Origin: Serilophus lunatus
Lineage: Eukaryota > Chordata > Aves > Passeriformes > Eurylaimidae
Direction: 5' to 3'
Assembly (NCBI GenBank): GCA_013399895.1
Contig: VXBA01003437.1
Span: forward strand, 925,967 to 989,966
DNA length: 64,000 nt
Part shown: one piece after another, positions 24,681 through 38,727 of the stretch
How the letters are laid out: each line of letters begins with the position of its first letter
How positions within the stretch are numbered: position 1 is the stretch's first letter
Position numbers and translations under genes: made by a program
Notes under the pieces: generated by a model
What the model was told of the DNA's origin: nothing
Databases searched by the model: none
Seen by the model: the letters and a program-made list of their open reading frames with translations, nothing else

Positions 24681-25744
24681 GCTGAGGTATGTATCTCCTT
24701 TTTCTATCTGCTGCTAACAAACACTCAGCTCTGAACAAGTAAGTGCCTGCTTAAGATCTGACAAAATTATAAGCAAGATAAATTAGGCTTTTCCTTGATT
24801 TGTTCACATGCCGTGTCCAGAAGAATCGTGGGGGCCTGAGTGACTTACAGACGTTCAGTAAGGACTGTCATGTACAGGTTTTACAGGTCTGTCTACATAG
24901 AAGTACTCAGTTAAGTGAAACCAAGTTAATGAAAAGAGTTGAATTTCAGATATATTAGAACTCACTAACCCCCTTCAACACTCTCCTCGAGCAATAAATT
25001 GCTCTGAGTTCTCATTAGCTTGGTCAGACCCTTTTTACTTCTTGACTGAAAACATCTGTACAGGAATTCCTAAGTTAAAGCACCTTAAACTTACACCTGT
25101 ACTTAGTTTGGCTTACCTTGCCCTAAGCTTCCCTTAATTGCTGACATACCCTAAGTGAAACAAGCCATATTAGCTCAGGAGAGTCTGGAGAGCAGTAGTC
25201 ACTCTTTATCAGATAAAAGTCCTGTTCTCCCCTTCAGGCAGGCATGGTTGGTTACCTCTGCTCATGACACAATCATCGCTGATGGTAAAGAAAGAATTTT
25301 ATCTCCTTAAGAAAACTGCATGGCACTTAAAATTAAAGGAGTAAAGGGAAAGAGAGAAGTTACTCAGTGTGTAAAAGATTCTGTAATAGTCTTCTCCAGT
25401 ATGTTTTTCACTTTTATCTAAATTTCCTGGTATTGACTACTGTCAGAGATAGAGAAGACTAGACTGTCTCTTACTGATTCGGGAACAGGGGAATTTTCAT
25501 ACTCTAAGCCTTTGTGGCAGAGCTACAGGCAGGGCTGACAGCATCTCTTTTAGACTGCGTAAAACAGAGTTTCATTTTCTAATATTGCTAACCCAAACAC
25601 TTCAAAAGCTAGAAATGCCCATACTGGTGTCTGGCAATTTCTATTGTAATTCTCAGGTACTAAGCTGGAGCTCTTCCTTGAGTGCCAAAGAAATGGGAAG
25701 AGGATGTCTTGAACTGCAAAGGTACCTTCAGGTATTAGAAATCA
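24681..25744. other. Non-coding, nothing recognised
   Basis: No feature recognised. Confidence 0.5.
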
Positions 25745-25868
25745 AAAAAAATCCAAACAAAAAACCCCCAAAACCACCACTGCTAAACCAAGAACAAATC
25801 CCACAAAACAAAACCAAGAAAAACAACAACAACAAAACAAACAAACAAACAGACAGCAACCAAATACA
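25745..25868 (+). repeat. A/C-rich low-complexity tract with (CAAA)n
   Basis: About 120 bases nearly lacking G and T on the plus strand, with 'aacaacaacaacaaaac' and 'aaacaaacaaacaaacagac' near the end. The strand asymmetry produces artefactual Lys/Asn/Pro-rich and Phe/Cys/Leu-rich frames on the two strands. Confidence 0.9.
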
Positions 25869-26859
25869 AAGTTCTGTTTCCCTGGACAGTAATCAGTATT
25901 GGATATCCCCCACTCTCCAAAAGAAAAGCCTTCTTGTCCATGTATCAATTTAACATCTCATCGGTTGCCCCAACTGAAAGCAGTTGCTCTACTTTGTAAG
26001 GACCAGGAGAAATATTTACCTCATTTCAGAAACATACTGAGGTATCAGTGGGATTTGTACAGTAGCTTCTACATAGGTTGAATGGAAGAGATGGGATTTT
26101 AGGAGGGATCAGGAGCATAAATCTGATGGTTAACACTTTAGGAGCATAGAGTTTAATAGTCAATCAGATTTCAATTAAATTCTGCCATGGGATTATATTC
26201 ACCACAAATTTTGCTGAGATACCATAGTGAGCATCTGTAAGCCTTAAATGTCTGTTTCATACAGTCAACAAGCTTGCAAAGATTGAACTGGACTAAATTT
26301 CATCCCAGTTTGTTAGACCTTAAAGGGTTTGTTAGTGGCAAACCAGATAGAGATTAGAACTGGACAAAGGAAGTTAAAAAAAAGACCGAAGTCTCCTCAT
26401 TTTTATTTTTTCCCCAAATTGCCCTGATGCTCTCTACACCATTGCCGTATTGAGGGGGAGGACCTCTCACTAGCAGAAATTCTGTCCGTATCCTTTCAGT
26501 TATCACTGTTACAGTCTTTCAAGGTACTGCTACTTCTAAAATCAACAGGATATCTGTAAGATGAACATTAATTGTATGGTTACTTAAAAACTTCCTTGCA
26601 GAAATTGTTTTCCCTGGTCTTTACATTCATATGCATGAACATCTGCACTCTGTTATATTAGGTAAAATAACTGGAAATGTACTCTTTTTTTACCCTTTTT
26701 CTTTTCTATGACTCTAATTTACAGTGTCCAGAGTAGTTTGTGCTTGAGTAAATGACTGCAGTATAGGCACAGGAAGAAAACCAATGAGACTCGAAAGCAG
26801 CAAAGCCGATCTGGTTGCAGGAGGATGGGTAACAAAAAAAAGCGCTAAAAGAAGTCGTT
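25869..26859. other. Non-coding, nothing recognised
   Basis: No feature recognised. Confidence 0.5.
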
Positions 26860-27560
26860 CTTCTCTGAACCTTTGGAGTGCTATATAATTTATAACTGTT
26901 CTCTGCTAAGTGTCTAAGGCAGTGCCGGGTGGTGGGGAGTTAAATTAACCCCTGTGGCATGTAGTTATCGGCGGAGGCCAGACCTGTGGATCGATACCTC
27001 GGTGCTGTGAGTCACCATATCAACTGGGGAAAGTGAATCTGTAAGCTCCTTATTTCTCCATTCTTCTAATCGCAGGGCTGTGTCTGACTGTGATGAAGAT
27101 GGAGCAGGCGCAAATGTCTGATGCTTGAAGCTCTTTGATTTCTGAGTTGATGGGGTGAAGCCAATGAAAAGCTGTGAGAGACTCAGAGAGCTGATAGTGT
27201 ATTGTCTTTTTCCAAGTCTCCTCAGTTCCTGTTCTCCTTTTTCTTCCCCCCTTCACTACAGATGTGGTTACTGTCAGTAACAGCATGATCTGTGCTTTGG
27301 TCGACCGACACAGATAATTTCTAGCATCACTAGTTAAGCCTATTTTTTATTATTATTAATAATAAAGGCTGTTTTAGTCTTGCTTAAATGGATTAGCCTT
27401 GCTCCTGCCTGCTTTTTGATTGTTTTTGCTGCTGGGGGCTCACTCTTCCGATGAGAGTTCTTGCAGATAGAGTTATTGCCAAGCTGATCCGGCGCTGAGG
27501 CATACCTAATGTGGATCAAACTGGATATTGTAATTGGGTTTTCAGAGAGCTACCACACCA
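26860..27560. promoter_or_regulatory. Candidate conserved non-coding cluster
   Basis: Two sub-blocks stand out. At 26870-27040 there is 'gctatataatttataact', 'gttaaattaacccc' and a local group of CpG-containing words ('atcggcggagg', 'ggatcgatacctcgg'). At 27370-27540 there is 'ttttgattgtttttgctgc', 'ccgatgagagttcttgc', 'gatccggcgctgagg' and 'ggatattgtaattggg'. CpGs retained in an otherwise CpG-poor region are mildly suggestive of constraint. No exon structure is seen. Confidence 0.27.
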
Positions 27561-30500
27561 GGAGAATGCATCTTACTCCAGGAATGAAAATTTTCATTGC
27601 AGCTATGGCAGATATTTGAACAGCTGCCAAGTCAGGCACCTCCTCTCATGTGCCCTCAAACCTTGTGTGTACTGTTTTCTGCATGCAGCCCCTGAATTCA
27701 TGCCTGTTGACAGCTGAGTCTTCTTGCTTCCCCGAAGACCATGTGCGTCTTCCAAATCTATTACCACCCCCTCCACCTCTGTCTTTAAATAAAATAAAAT
27801 GCTACATTTTTTCCTGTTAAATTTTTCTAAACTCAGAGTTGCCCATAAATTGCCCACATGGAATGCACTGGTAAATCAAGCTCCAAGTTGCTCTTTCCTT
27901 GCTGCACCCACTCTCTGGAGGGTTGAAAAATTGGCAACTGTAGCCATCACCTAACGGAAAAATAACATATCAAACAACTCCAATTACTTTCTTATAAAGC
28001 CAAGTGTAACATGTCCTTTAAAACCACTCACCTTCCTTCCCCTCACAATAAGCGAGTTATTTTTCTCATTAGACAATGACAGTGACCCTTGGCCTTAAAA
28101 ACAGTTGTCCCTCAGTTGAGTCTTGAAGCAATTACAAGGTAAGCTGGCCTTTTGGTTCAACAATGGTAACTGAGGAAAAGCATGTTTGGTTTTGGTGATT
28201 AATGAAAGTTGAATTTACAGTCACTCCTCAGCTTAACAGCTGAGCTTCTGGCTATTGTTTTGTGTTTTAGCTGTCCTGTCCCTCAGCTTATGTTCTAACT
28301 TTAACCTCGCTTTCTAGTTCAGTTCCTTTCCTTGTTCTGCATCCAGTTGCAGACATTGATCCTAACCGCTGGGCATGACCATTCGTGTCCTGGGCTTGCT
28401 CTTTTAAAAAAGTCATCTGAGCCAGGACTGAGCTTTCTAGGTTACTTATTACTTTATTCTCAACCCGTTGTCATCCTCTCCCAGCTATGGAGAGTAAATA
28501 CATATGTGCAGATTTCTAATAGCATAGCCCGAGACATTCCTGCATAAATATAGGAGGTATCATTTATTTCAGTGTGCTGACCATGTTGTCCAAATTGGTT
28601 GTCCCCATCTGTCTTCTCCCCAGCTTCTTGCACATAATCAATTCTGTATCCCTCAGCTTTCTTCCTATTTATTCATATATGAAGGCAGATGTAATAGTTA
28701 TTTATCTCAGGTCAAATAAAAAATACTTTTATGCTGAAATTGGAACATTTAGAGAAGTATTTTCATCCCTTAGTTTTATTTGGAATAACACTAGGTAAGT
28801 GCTCACTAGACAAGTACAAGTTGGTTTTAGATACCTGGATTAAAAAATGTCTCTGTGAGCTTGAACAGAAGTAACCACTTTTAATACTTGAGCTTTTACT
28901 TTAGTTCAAGTTTGTTTGTGGTCCCAAGACACTGAGTGAGATACATGTGAAAGACTTTGACGGTGAGTTTGTGTTTCTTTCAGCTGGGCTGACAACACTA
29001 TGCTTCATCTCAGCCATAACAGAACAGTGACTGTGGTCATAATAATTGTGTCAGCCACAGGCAAAGGGCTGATGTTGGACCAGAACTGCATTAAAAATAT
29101 TTTCTTTGGCCTACTGTTGAGGAGCGACTGTAAACAAGACGTACAAGGAAACCAGTGGACAAACAGGTAGACTGTAGCTGAAATTGTCTGGATTCTGGGA
29201 ACGGGAAGTTACTGTGTTTACTGCTGTATTTCTGACTTGGCGTTGGTTATGATCAACCCAGAAGTTCTTGCAGAGGAGTAACTGAAATTGAAAAAGTATT
29301 GATATGAAATAATGGGGAGCAGAGTTAATTGGCAGAAAAGGGGGAGGAAGGACCAGTGTTTCCTTTCTTTGTCTCAGCATAATTGGTGTTTGAAGGACTG
29401 TTGGCTGAGTTGTGAATGAGTTTTCCACAGGCTGACTCCAAGTGGCTAGGTGAGATCACTGGGCTTTCAAAATATTTGAGGTAGTGTTTTTAAACAAGTG
29501 ACTATCTCAACACAAACAGGAATAAAGCAATCTTGTATAATCTTGGTCATACAATAAACACTTTGTTTTGCCTTCATTGCTCACAGTGGAATAACTAAGC
29601 TGGTTAAATTGGAGGCTTTGCATCCCTCCGTGGTCATTACTCCCATCTGAAGTCTGCCTGACTCTGCATTGCAGATTTTCTGTGCTTCCGTTTATCCAGA
29701 ACTGAATTTATATTTTCAGTTCTTAGAGCAAAAGAATTGAAGCTGTGGTGGAAACAAATAGCTAGAATTAGAAAATTCTTTTGATGTAACTCTGACAGTA
29801 TGTAATCCAGTACAAGTGACTGAGGGGAAATTCCCTTCATCCTAGTTGATGCAGAACAAACCAGCAGCTGGGAAGCTTGCTGAAACCAAATGCCTTGTGG
29901 TAGCAATGCCATGGTTACAGTTGTGTGCTGAGAGGAGTTTTAATTGGGTTGTTTTTTTTCCCTTCTGAAAGAAGGTGACTAGTCAGGGATGAATTACACA
30001 TAAATTTAGTTCTTAAGTTTTCTCACATGTTTCTAGGTAAATGCTTGGTTTATTTATTTATAAAAGCTTAATATTAAGTCACTGAGTTTGGATTAAGGCT
30101 GAATTATGTATTTCTTGGCAGTCCTGGTTTTCATTATTGACCAGAGAATTTAAAATAAACTATTGTCCATATTTGTGAGGATCCCTCAGAAGTGAATCTC
30201 AAGTAAATTTGCCAGTGTATGTGTTCGGTTTTTTAATGCTGGATTTAGGATTATATTTTGTTTCTCTGTTGTGTGTAAGCCTAAGTGCTGGAGGGTTGGA
30301 AACAGACAAGACTGAATGGGTCAATTGTATGAATTGGCAAACACAAGATTTCCTCTTTCACACACTATACTTCTCTGTTAAATATTCTGCAATAACAAAG
30401 ACAGATGAAATGTTTGGTCTGTGTGGTGTATGAAGGCTTTCTTAGACACTAAGCACTTAAGTAAATAAGCAGAAGTTTCAAGTACAGCAGAATGTTGCTA

Positions 30501-33450
30501 CACATGTGTCTAACACAAGCCTGCAAAAGCAAAGAAATGAAAAGCTGTTCCTTGCTAGGTTGTTGAATAGCAGCTTTCCAGCAGTGGCTCAGAGCCCTTT
30601 GCCATCTCCATAATCCTGGTGGATTATACTGGAGGTGGGAGTCACTGAATCCAGCTGCTTCAAAACAGGTTTGTAGTTCTTTGCTTTCTTTGTAATAGGA
30701 GCAAAAAGAGAAAAAAACATCTTTTCCAACTCTCTTACGCCTGAAAGTTTCAAACTTTGCTCTCATTTTACCCTCTTTTCTATCTCTCCCTTTTTGCTAC
30801 ATATTTGATTTACAGAGAGTCAGGGTCAGTCAGAGTCATTGCTTCCTGCCGGAGAATATCAGCATGTTTCTGTTGTGCTAAGGTGATCTGCTTGGACAAG
30901 AGGAAACCTGCAGCCCCAGCTCTACATGCCTGTTTCTGTCTGTTGGCAAGCTCCAAGAGAAGGGCATTAGTGTGGGATTCCAGCATTTCCCTTGGCAACC
31001 TTGTCTGGAATCACCAGAACAGCTCCATATTGCCCTAGACCTGCCTTGGAAGGACACTGCCACACTTTGAAGCAAGGCCATGATTTTGCTGACAGTGTGG
31101 GAGTCAAGTTTCTCATTGTTGAAGTATAGCTATCTCTCAAGAGGAACATAGCAGCTGTTTTATGACAGCACAGTTTGAGAAAACTACTTTTGCTAATGGT
31201 GAAAGGTTGAGTTTCAGTATAGTATTAGTATTTCTTTCCAAACATGAAATGGAAGTACAGCCCATATATCTCCTGGCTACTGATCAGAGAATAACTCACA
31301 GGGACTAACTTTCTGCACAGAAGAACACTGACAGTGGACTGTGAAATAAAGGTGGTTTGGGGGTTGTGCAGTTCAAAGTAATGTATTTCATGGTAGGACA
31401 CATAGTGTCTCTGGGAGTTGCACAGCATTGCATGCAGCAGAGGTATATTCATGGACATGTTGTGGGCAGCATCATACCTTCCACTGTTCTGTCTTCCCAC
31501 CTGCAAAGAAGCTTTTTTAGCATTCATGGCTTTGCTATCTGCTAGTTTGAGATGACTTATCTGTAGTTGGTGTTGTTTTGTTGGCAGCCTACATCAGGCA
31601 TCTTGTCAGAGAGCAGCTGTTCATCTATCTCTCCCTTCCCCATCATATCCCAACCCACTTGCATGTCAGCTTCAGTGAACTGTTGTCTTATTAGTCATCT
31701 TGGAGAAGTGGTAGTTTGAATTATTTTCACCACAAGTGTTGAGCCTACTACAGTTTTCACTGAGAAAAAAGTTTGTCATTTCCTCAAAAATGTAAGAAGT
31801 TGCTGCCTTATCCCTTGCGATGTCCAGTAGCCGCAAGACACTTTGGATTATACTTTCTTACCCTTCCACCTCCAAGGCTGACTTTGCTGTCTGATTTGTG
31901 TGAAAAGACAAGGTGATCATTGTTCTCTGTGTTGCCAATTCATGTGTTCTTATAAGAATTGAATTTACACACAGCTCAGCACGGATGTTATTTCCTGCTT
32001 CCCACAGATGTTACCCTAGTAGAATGATGTGTATGGCCCAGGTGTCTGGATACCCTGGTAGCAGGACCTAGGTGGCTGAGTTGTATGCTGCATGTCCCAA
32101 AATCTCACGTTTTCACCTATCTGATCCAATAATTTGTGAAGTGCCCATGACTTCCAAGTCTGTGAGATGTGAGCTTTACAAGGTGCTAGTGTTGATCAGA
32201 GAATAGCTTACATAAAGATCAGAGCTTCCTCTGAGAGAAAACATTGGAAAGGGAGCATGTGCACTATATTACCACACTCTGTAAGAACACAGATTTTCTG
32301 GAAATTTGAACTAAGTAGAGCTAGGAGTTAGTTATGTTAAGTCATCCAAACAGCATTATACCACCTGGTTGGAGATCTTATGACAGTCTAAGCTGTGTGA
32401 ATTTTTTTATCTCCTCATGAGAATCAGGACTTGCACTTCAAAAATACCTTGCAATGCCTTGATTTTGCCATCTTTGAGGGGAGCAGAGACTAAGAAGAAA
32501 AAGGTATAATACTGAGGGACTCGTAGCAGTAGCTTGAGTGAAACATAACATAGATAGTGTGCCACATTTAGGAATCAGGGTATGCTTAAGTCAGAGACTG
32601 TAGCAGTTCTTCTTTTGCCAGTTCTAGGCTTCTCTTGAAGCTACTGCCAGATAATCAGTTGATGCTGGCAGAGAGCTTAGAGCCTCACTTGAGGACTCAA
32701 CGTTGTCATGAGGCTGGTATGCATCATGCTGTCTGCTGGTGTGAAGACATTGTAGTATGGAGTAGCGTGATTCCAATTACTCCTCCTCCCTTGCTGCCTT
32801 ACTTCTGAAGTTAAAGGCTGCTGTAACCCACAGTTCACTCTGATTCTTCTCCATGCGGATTTCAGGGCATTCACATATAATTGTAACGTAAGGTTTTTAT
32901 CAGCCACCTGCGTTATCCTTCTCTTGTGAGCACCACTAGTGAACACCAGCAGATACAGACCATAATCTACACAAAACTTCAGCAGGCAGTGGCATTCCTT
33001 GTACCCTGTTCAGGCAAGCCCAGGCACCATGAAGGCAGGAGTGTCAAATGCCATCAGCATCTTCACTGTTGTTTCTTGTGATGCTGTTGATCATAGAGCT
33101 ACACAGCAACAACTAAAATCTCAGGAAAAGCAGAAGTTTTTGAATTTTTCAGTGGAGTGATAGTGGCTTGGCTTAGTTTGTGTTCAAAATGGCTTGTCCC
33201 ACTTTGCTTGCATCTCAAGAGTTTCCTTGCTTTGTAATGTGAGACAGCTGGGCTTGAAGTTATTCCCCAGAGTTTTGGGGGCCTTTTTCTTCCCCTGGCA
33301 AACTTGAAAGATTCTTCAGAAATATTACCCAATGGTTGTCTCTTGGTAGAAACTGTAACAGTTGGTTATGGTAATAGCATTGGCTTGAAACTAGCTGGGA
33401 AATGCAGGTGTAGCATATGGGCATCTAAAATCTGTGCAGTGATGGAGCTG
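27561..33450. other. Non-coding, nothing recognised
   Basis: Nearly 6 kb of unique-looking sequence. Open frames do not exceed about 105 codons and overlap each other on both strands (for example 30449-31149). A short inverted AT run ('ttattattattaataataa') lies just before, at about 27345-27365. No repeat family recognised. Confidence 0.5.
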
Positions 33451-33540
33451 AGGAGCACTAGCTTTTGAGTTGAGGGCTCCAAGTTCAAGTTTTACCGCAT
33501 CAAGCTTGTCTTGATTTGGCTGCAGTAAGCAGTTAGTGCT
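33451..33540 (+). repeat. Possible tRNA-derived SINE head fossil
   Basis: The segment 'gagcactagcttttgagttg' followed by 'gggctccaagttcaagtttt' resembles the A-box/B-box spacing of old tRNA-headed SINEs (B-box consensus GGTTCGAATCC, here 'agttcaagttt'). No recognisable core follows. Low confidence. Confidence 0.2.
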
Positions 33541-36479
33541 TCAATAGAGAAATTTCCAGTTAATCTTTTTTTCTGGATTTGCCGGGCAGGCTGCACTGAG
33601 TCAGCTCAGCCTGGTCCCCACTGTGCAGTGGCTGCAGCCAGTCTCACTCCATCACTTTTAATGAATCCGAGTCTCTGTGGTTTTCACTAATTTACTCATA
33701 CACGAGAGAAATGAGGAAGTATTTTCCTGTCTCTCTCTGATAATGAATGAGATATGAAAGAGCTTCATGGCCAGTAAGCACCCTGGAGGGACTTGAGTTT
33801 GTCAAAATGTGCAAGGCATCTTCATCAAAGTAACAAAATTATTTTCTTTCCCTTATTCTATGAAGTGAAAATTCACATGATAACAGCCAGAAACATTCCC
33901 AGGTTTGCTTAGACAATGAAATTGACTTTGAAAAACTGAACGTGTGGCAAAACTGGTAACATCTTTTGCATCAATATTTTTCAGAGGTGTAACTTACAAT
34001 AACAAATGGTTGCCTGAAGCAGGCTTTAATGTGAGGCTTTTGCTGTAGTCTGGTTTGGCGTCTGCACTGTGAACCCTGCTTGCACCATGTACTGTGTTGT
34101 CCTCAGTGCAGACCGTAGGCATTAAACTCATCTCCTTCAAGGGATGTGTCGAATTCTGTTTACCAGAATATCAGAAGGGCAGAGATAAGAGTTTACAGGA
34201 GATTAAATAGGTGCCAGCACATTAAGAGAGACGGTAAGGGACGCAAATTATTAAACAGAAATATTAAAGTCCGCTTTAGAAGTCTTCAGGGCTTTTCAGT
34301 ACCCAAACTTAATAAAAGTAACCAACTACTGCAGCTTGGCTCTAATGCTTACTTACCATTGCTATCAGAAGCAATCAATAGGAAATCCAGTCTAATACGG
34401 TATGGCTTTGGGGTACAAATTGTAGGCTCCTCTCTGAGGTGAAGAACAAGGAATATTGTGAGCCATGCCATTTCAACAACGTAACTTGTTGCAGTGCTCC
34501 TGAGTGTGCTCCTGTACTTCAACCCTTTTTGAAACACAGTCCCCCTTGGAAGGTAGAGTAAATAATTTGAACTGTTACTTCAGTTCCATGTGTAAAAGCA
34601 GAGAGAGCTTGTAGGAAATACAGACCCTGAAAAGTGAGCTGAACGCTTGTTAGTCCAAGGATTAAATTGTCCTAGAAGCATCCCATTGAAATCTGAAGGG
34701 GTACAATTACTTTTTGGTGTTACATTTGAACATATGGTTATTCAAATGGTGATAAATATTCATTGAATCTACTATTGCAATATTATTGCATATTAATTGA
34801 GTACTGTATGCAATTTGAGTGTCACTTAGTAGTCCTTTCTCTTGTACTCACTACTTTATTTTGATTTCAGTGTTTTCTAGGTTCTGAATTATTTGTCATG
34901 TGTTGTTTCCCATGGAATTCCCAATTTTTTATACCCCCATGGAAGCCTATGCATGTTTGACTGTAGGGGAAAAGAGGAATATCTTGGTGCTGAAGTCATT
35001 CTGTTCTGGATGTGTGCTAGATACTGTCTGAATGTGATACTATTTCAGATTTTTCTAATTTTTATGATTTTATGGTTTGTATCAGGTAGAACAAGGAGGC
35101 ATCGACACATTCAAAAGAGTGTTGGGGTGCATGCTCCGCATGCTCATAAGACACAGTTTCTGGTTCAGACAGCTTGTCAGTGTTCTAAGATGCAACCCAT
35201 CAAGTGAATGCAACAGGGAAGCAGAGAAGAAAAATTAAGATAATTGTGACACAAACACCTCATTATATGGATTGTCTTCCTGCATATTTTGCCAGTTCAA
35301 AATCCATTTTTATATGGCTAAAGTATTAATAGCTTTCAACCCTGTTAGAGGAGAGTGTCTCCAATGCCTCTTTCTGTGCATTCAACAATTAATGTTACAG
35401 CAATTAGTGTCCAGCAGTCTGTGGCTTATCCCTCTAAAACGAAGAGTAGAGCATATGCTCTTCTGAGGTAAGATGAAGGAAGCTCCGTTGCTCCTGCAGT
35501 TTATTAGCTTTCATCTTAACCTACCTTCATCCTAAAATGCAAGTCTGAGGAAGCAGCTCCTCTGAGGCCATTTGGGTTCTTCTGTGCTGAGCTATGGTGT
35601 GCCAGCGTGTCTCCCTGGCCCCAAAGCCTTTGTGGGGACTGGCTGAACAGCAGGAGAACATACTGAAACAGCCCCCTGCCAGTGCAGGACAATCCCTGAC
35701 CTTACTGAAGACTGCTTTAAGGAAAGACATGGCGGGGTACATCCATATGACCTTCTTCTGGAAAGAGTGAATTGTGCAGGAGCCATTTGGCCTGCGTTGA
35801 CAGCTACGCTCTCCCTGGGACACCTGTGGTTTATCAGTACACATCAGCAGACTGATCAGACTCGCAGCTGGCAACCTTTAAGAAGTGATCTCTGAGGTTA
35901 TATTTCACTCACAGCCAGATCCTGAGCAATAGACCTGTCACCTGCAATACATGTTGCAAAGCTGTGACAGTATGAGTTTGAATTTCAGGTGTTCAATGCC
36001 CTATGCGACATCTCTAATTTTTCACTTCCTGTAAGGAAAAGCTTTTACTCCTTCTGGTCTGAATGACATTCTTTGTTAATCAGGAGGATGAAATATATCT
36101 CACCTATATATAGAGAGAAGTTCCTTCAGATAAATATTTGAGTCATTAAGGATGCATTACATGAAGCAGAAGCTCTACATACAGTTTCCACTGCTGTGGG
36201 TCCTTTAACAGCAGAAAGAATGATTCTAAAAATCTATTTAAAATTAACAAAAAGAATCATTAAGCAGAGTAAGATTTTTAAAAATGCACTTTCAAGCTGG
36301 GAAACCACCTCATTTAGTATAATGAGTGAGCAGATTCTTGGGCCCTGAAGAGAAGCAAATTGAAACAAAATGGCTCCAGCACTGACTTGCATAATGATGG
36401 ACTGAGCACGTGTCGTGGCTTGTAATGATCCCATCTTTCCCACGGGGCTTCAGAAAACAGCACTTATTGTGACAGAAGG
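33541..36479. other. Non-coding, nothing recognised
   Basis: A very AT-rich stretch lies at 34730-34830. A 115-codon minus frame at 35527-35874 lies in a GC-richer patch; it has no recognised motif and I do not call it a gene. Confidence 0.5.
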
Positions 36480-36720
36480 CTCTGGCCGGGAAACTGTTTC
36501 CATCAGGAAGAGGAAAAGGGCTGGTAACAGTAGGAATATGGAGTGGGAGAAGAGGATGAGAAAAGTTGGCAAAGTTCAGGGTCATAGGCACTGGAGAGGA
36601 CAGTAGTGATAATGCTCACAGAAGTAGAGTGGGAGGTGGAAAAAGGGGAAGGGCTCAAGGGACTCCACATTTGGAAGGAAGGATGAGTTGGGGCAGTTGA
36701 GAGGTGCTTCCAAGGAGTGG
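36480..36720 (+). repeat. Purine-rich low-complexity region
   Basis: Long plus-strand A/G excess ('aggaagaggaaaagggc', 'gggagaagaggatgagaaaa', 'gggaggtggaaaaagggga', 'ggaaggaaggatg'). No repeat unit is fixed, so this is composition rather than a clean microsatellite. Confidence 0.7.
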
Positions 36721-38622
36721 ACAGTTAACTGGGTTAAGAATGAATGAGCAATTCCAGGTGGGATAACTAACTCCTGCGTCATCCCTTGCCAGTCCTAAAA
36801 GTTTCTATTTCCAAAGCAGCACAAGGATGTTTTGAGAGAGAAGGAACCAACCCACCCGAAACATAGTGGGACAGGACCAGTAGCAGCAGTGCACTCAGCG
36901 AGTGCATGTACTTCTACCTGCCCCGCACTTTTCTGCCTTTCCTGCATAGTGAAGGGTTGCCTTAAGTGAAAGGGGAAGTGGCTTTCCTTCAGTGGAAGGC
37001 CAGTTTCATCCTTGGCCTTTCTGCTGCGTATTGAGATGCAGATGCCTTCTCCTGAGAACTGGACTGGATTTTTCAACTGCTATTTCATATTTTCTGTGCT
37101 ATTTCTTAGAAATTACTGGGCAGCTGTGAAACGTTAATGGAGCAGTGGATCTCAGCTGACAGATGCTAGGATTTTCTTCTGCTACCCACAAAATCCTTGG
37201 AGGTCTTGCTCCATTTGTAAGTTCCAACTGATACTTGGTCTGTTCTGGCTAAGTAGGTTTAGTGGGTCACTGTGCTGAATATTGCCCTGCAGCAAAATTA
37301 CTTGTCCACTTTGCAGGTACATTCTGGAGAGTAGAAGACCCTTAATTAATGACCCATTTTGTGATGGAGGCAGGGGAATTGCTTGCTCCAGAGTGTCAGC
37401 CAAATAGCCCAAATGAAGTAGCAGTCACAGCATAGGTAATTTAAAGCTAGATTATTTACAGTAACATCAGAAAAAATCCAACTCTCCTTATCTGTGCTAG
37501 CTAAGAATTCAGGAAAACTTCAGGACTGATGTAGCAACTGCATGCATACTCATCAAGCCTTGGTGGTCCCAGTGGAATGAGGCAGTGCACTGTCTATTCG
37601 GCATGCAGCCTGCCTGCCGTCTGATCTGTCATCCATTCCCTTTCATCTGTGATTGTGCATGGGAAGCAGGGAGGCCCTTTGCTTCTCTGTCTGTGGCTTC
37701 TGTCATTTTTTTATTATTGCATGCTGTCAAAATGTTGTCTCCCCCTACACCTCCGTTTTGCCTGTCTCCCTTTGGAATTTGTGCTGAAAGATAGAAGCAA
37801 AACCATCTTTCTTGGCTTCTAAAAAGGCAGAAGGTTTATTCTGGCATGTGCATGGCCTGTGGAGACATCGAGATCACACCGGGGATGAAGAGGTGAATAT
37901 TTGGATGGAGAGAAGCCATCTGTTTTTCTGGCTGGAGTACAGCCTACCTTCTTGGGGTCTCTGGGAGGCATACTTACTGAAAGATCACCTGTCATCTTGC
38001 TTATCTAAGCCTTTATTCTGCCACTCGAATGCATCTGTGACTCAGTCCAGCACATTATTACTAGGCAACACCTCAAGCTCATCTATAGATAAGGAAACAT
38101 AAATCTGTGTTTCATACTCCTGCAAATCTCTGCTGACTGCAGGACCGTCCTGCCCAGCAGCTAAAGCCTTTCCTGGGAAGGCTGGCATACACAAATGTCT
38201 GTCCCTGCATTTTCACAACATGCACCATTTAGAGCCAACTCTTTCTTACCAAAGTCTTGTTTCCATGACAGAGATTCCTTCAAAATCACTTGAAGAGGAG
38301 GAGGGGGTGTGGGACATGCTGATTTTGGCAGTCGATGTGAGGGCCCCTGCAAGAACCAACAGGCTCTTTAGCTGTATGGGGGTAATGCTGGGAAATGCAA
38401 GGGAAACTCTGGCCTCATGAGAAGTTGGTCTTTCTAGCAGCTTTGCAAATTAACAAGATTTTGAGTAAAGAGTTGTCTTCACCTCTGATCTGAAGTGAGA
38501 TTTGTGTGTCTCCTCACATGTGTCACCATCCCTGCCAACCTGAGCAATACATATGTGAATGATGAACTTATTAAGAAATAAAAAATCTGAGACCTTGGAA
38601 ATCTGGCCATGCTCTCTGGCTC
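36721..38622. other. Non-coding, nothing recognised
   Basis: Open frames around 37585-38420 (plus) and 36795-37412 (minus) are short and without coding signature. Confidence 0.5.
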
Positions 38623-38668
38623 TTTTTTTGGATTGGTTGGTTTGGTTTGGGTTGGGGTTTTTTTTTTG
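38623..38668 (+). repeat. G/T-rich tract with TTGG/TTTGG units
   Basis: A G/T-only stretch of degenerate 'ttggttggtttggtttggg' flanked by T-runs, just upstream of the second CR1. Confidence 0.85.
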
Positions 38669-38727
38669 CTTTCTACCTTGTTTATATATTCAGTAATTGT
38701 TAGAAAACTTGTGTCACTTCATGTTTA

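Noticed and set aside
25745..25868. Lys/Asn/Pro-rich coding exon
   Set aside because: The plus frame is a product of an A/C-only low-complexity tract with (CAAA)n.
35527..35874. 115-codon minus frame in a GC-richer patch
   Set aside because: No domain, no convincing splice sites and a second overlapping frame on the same strand.
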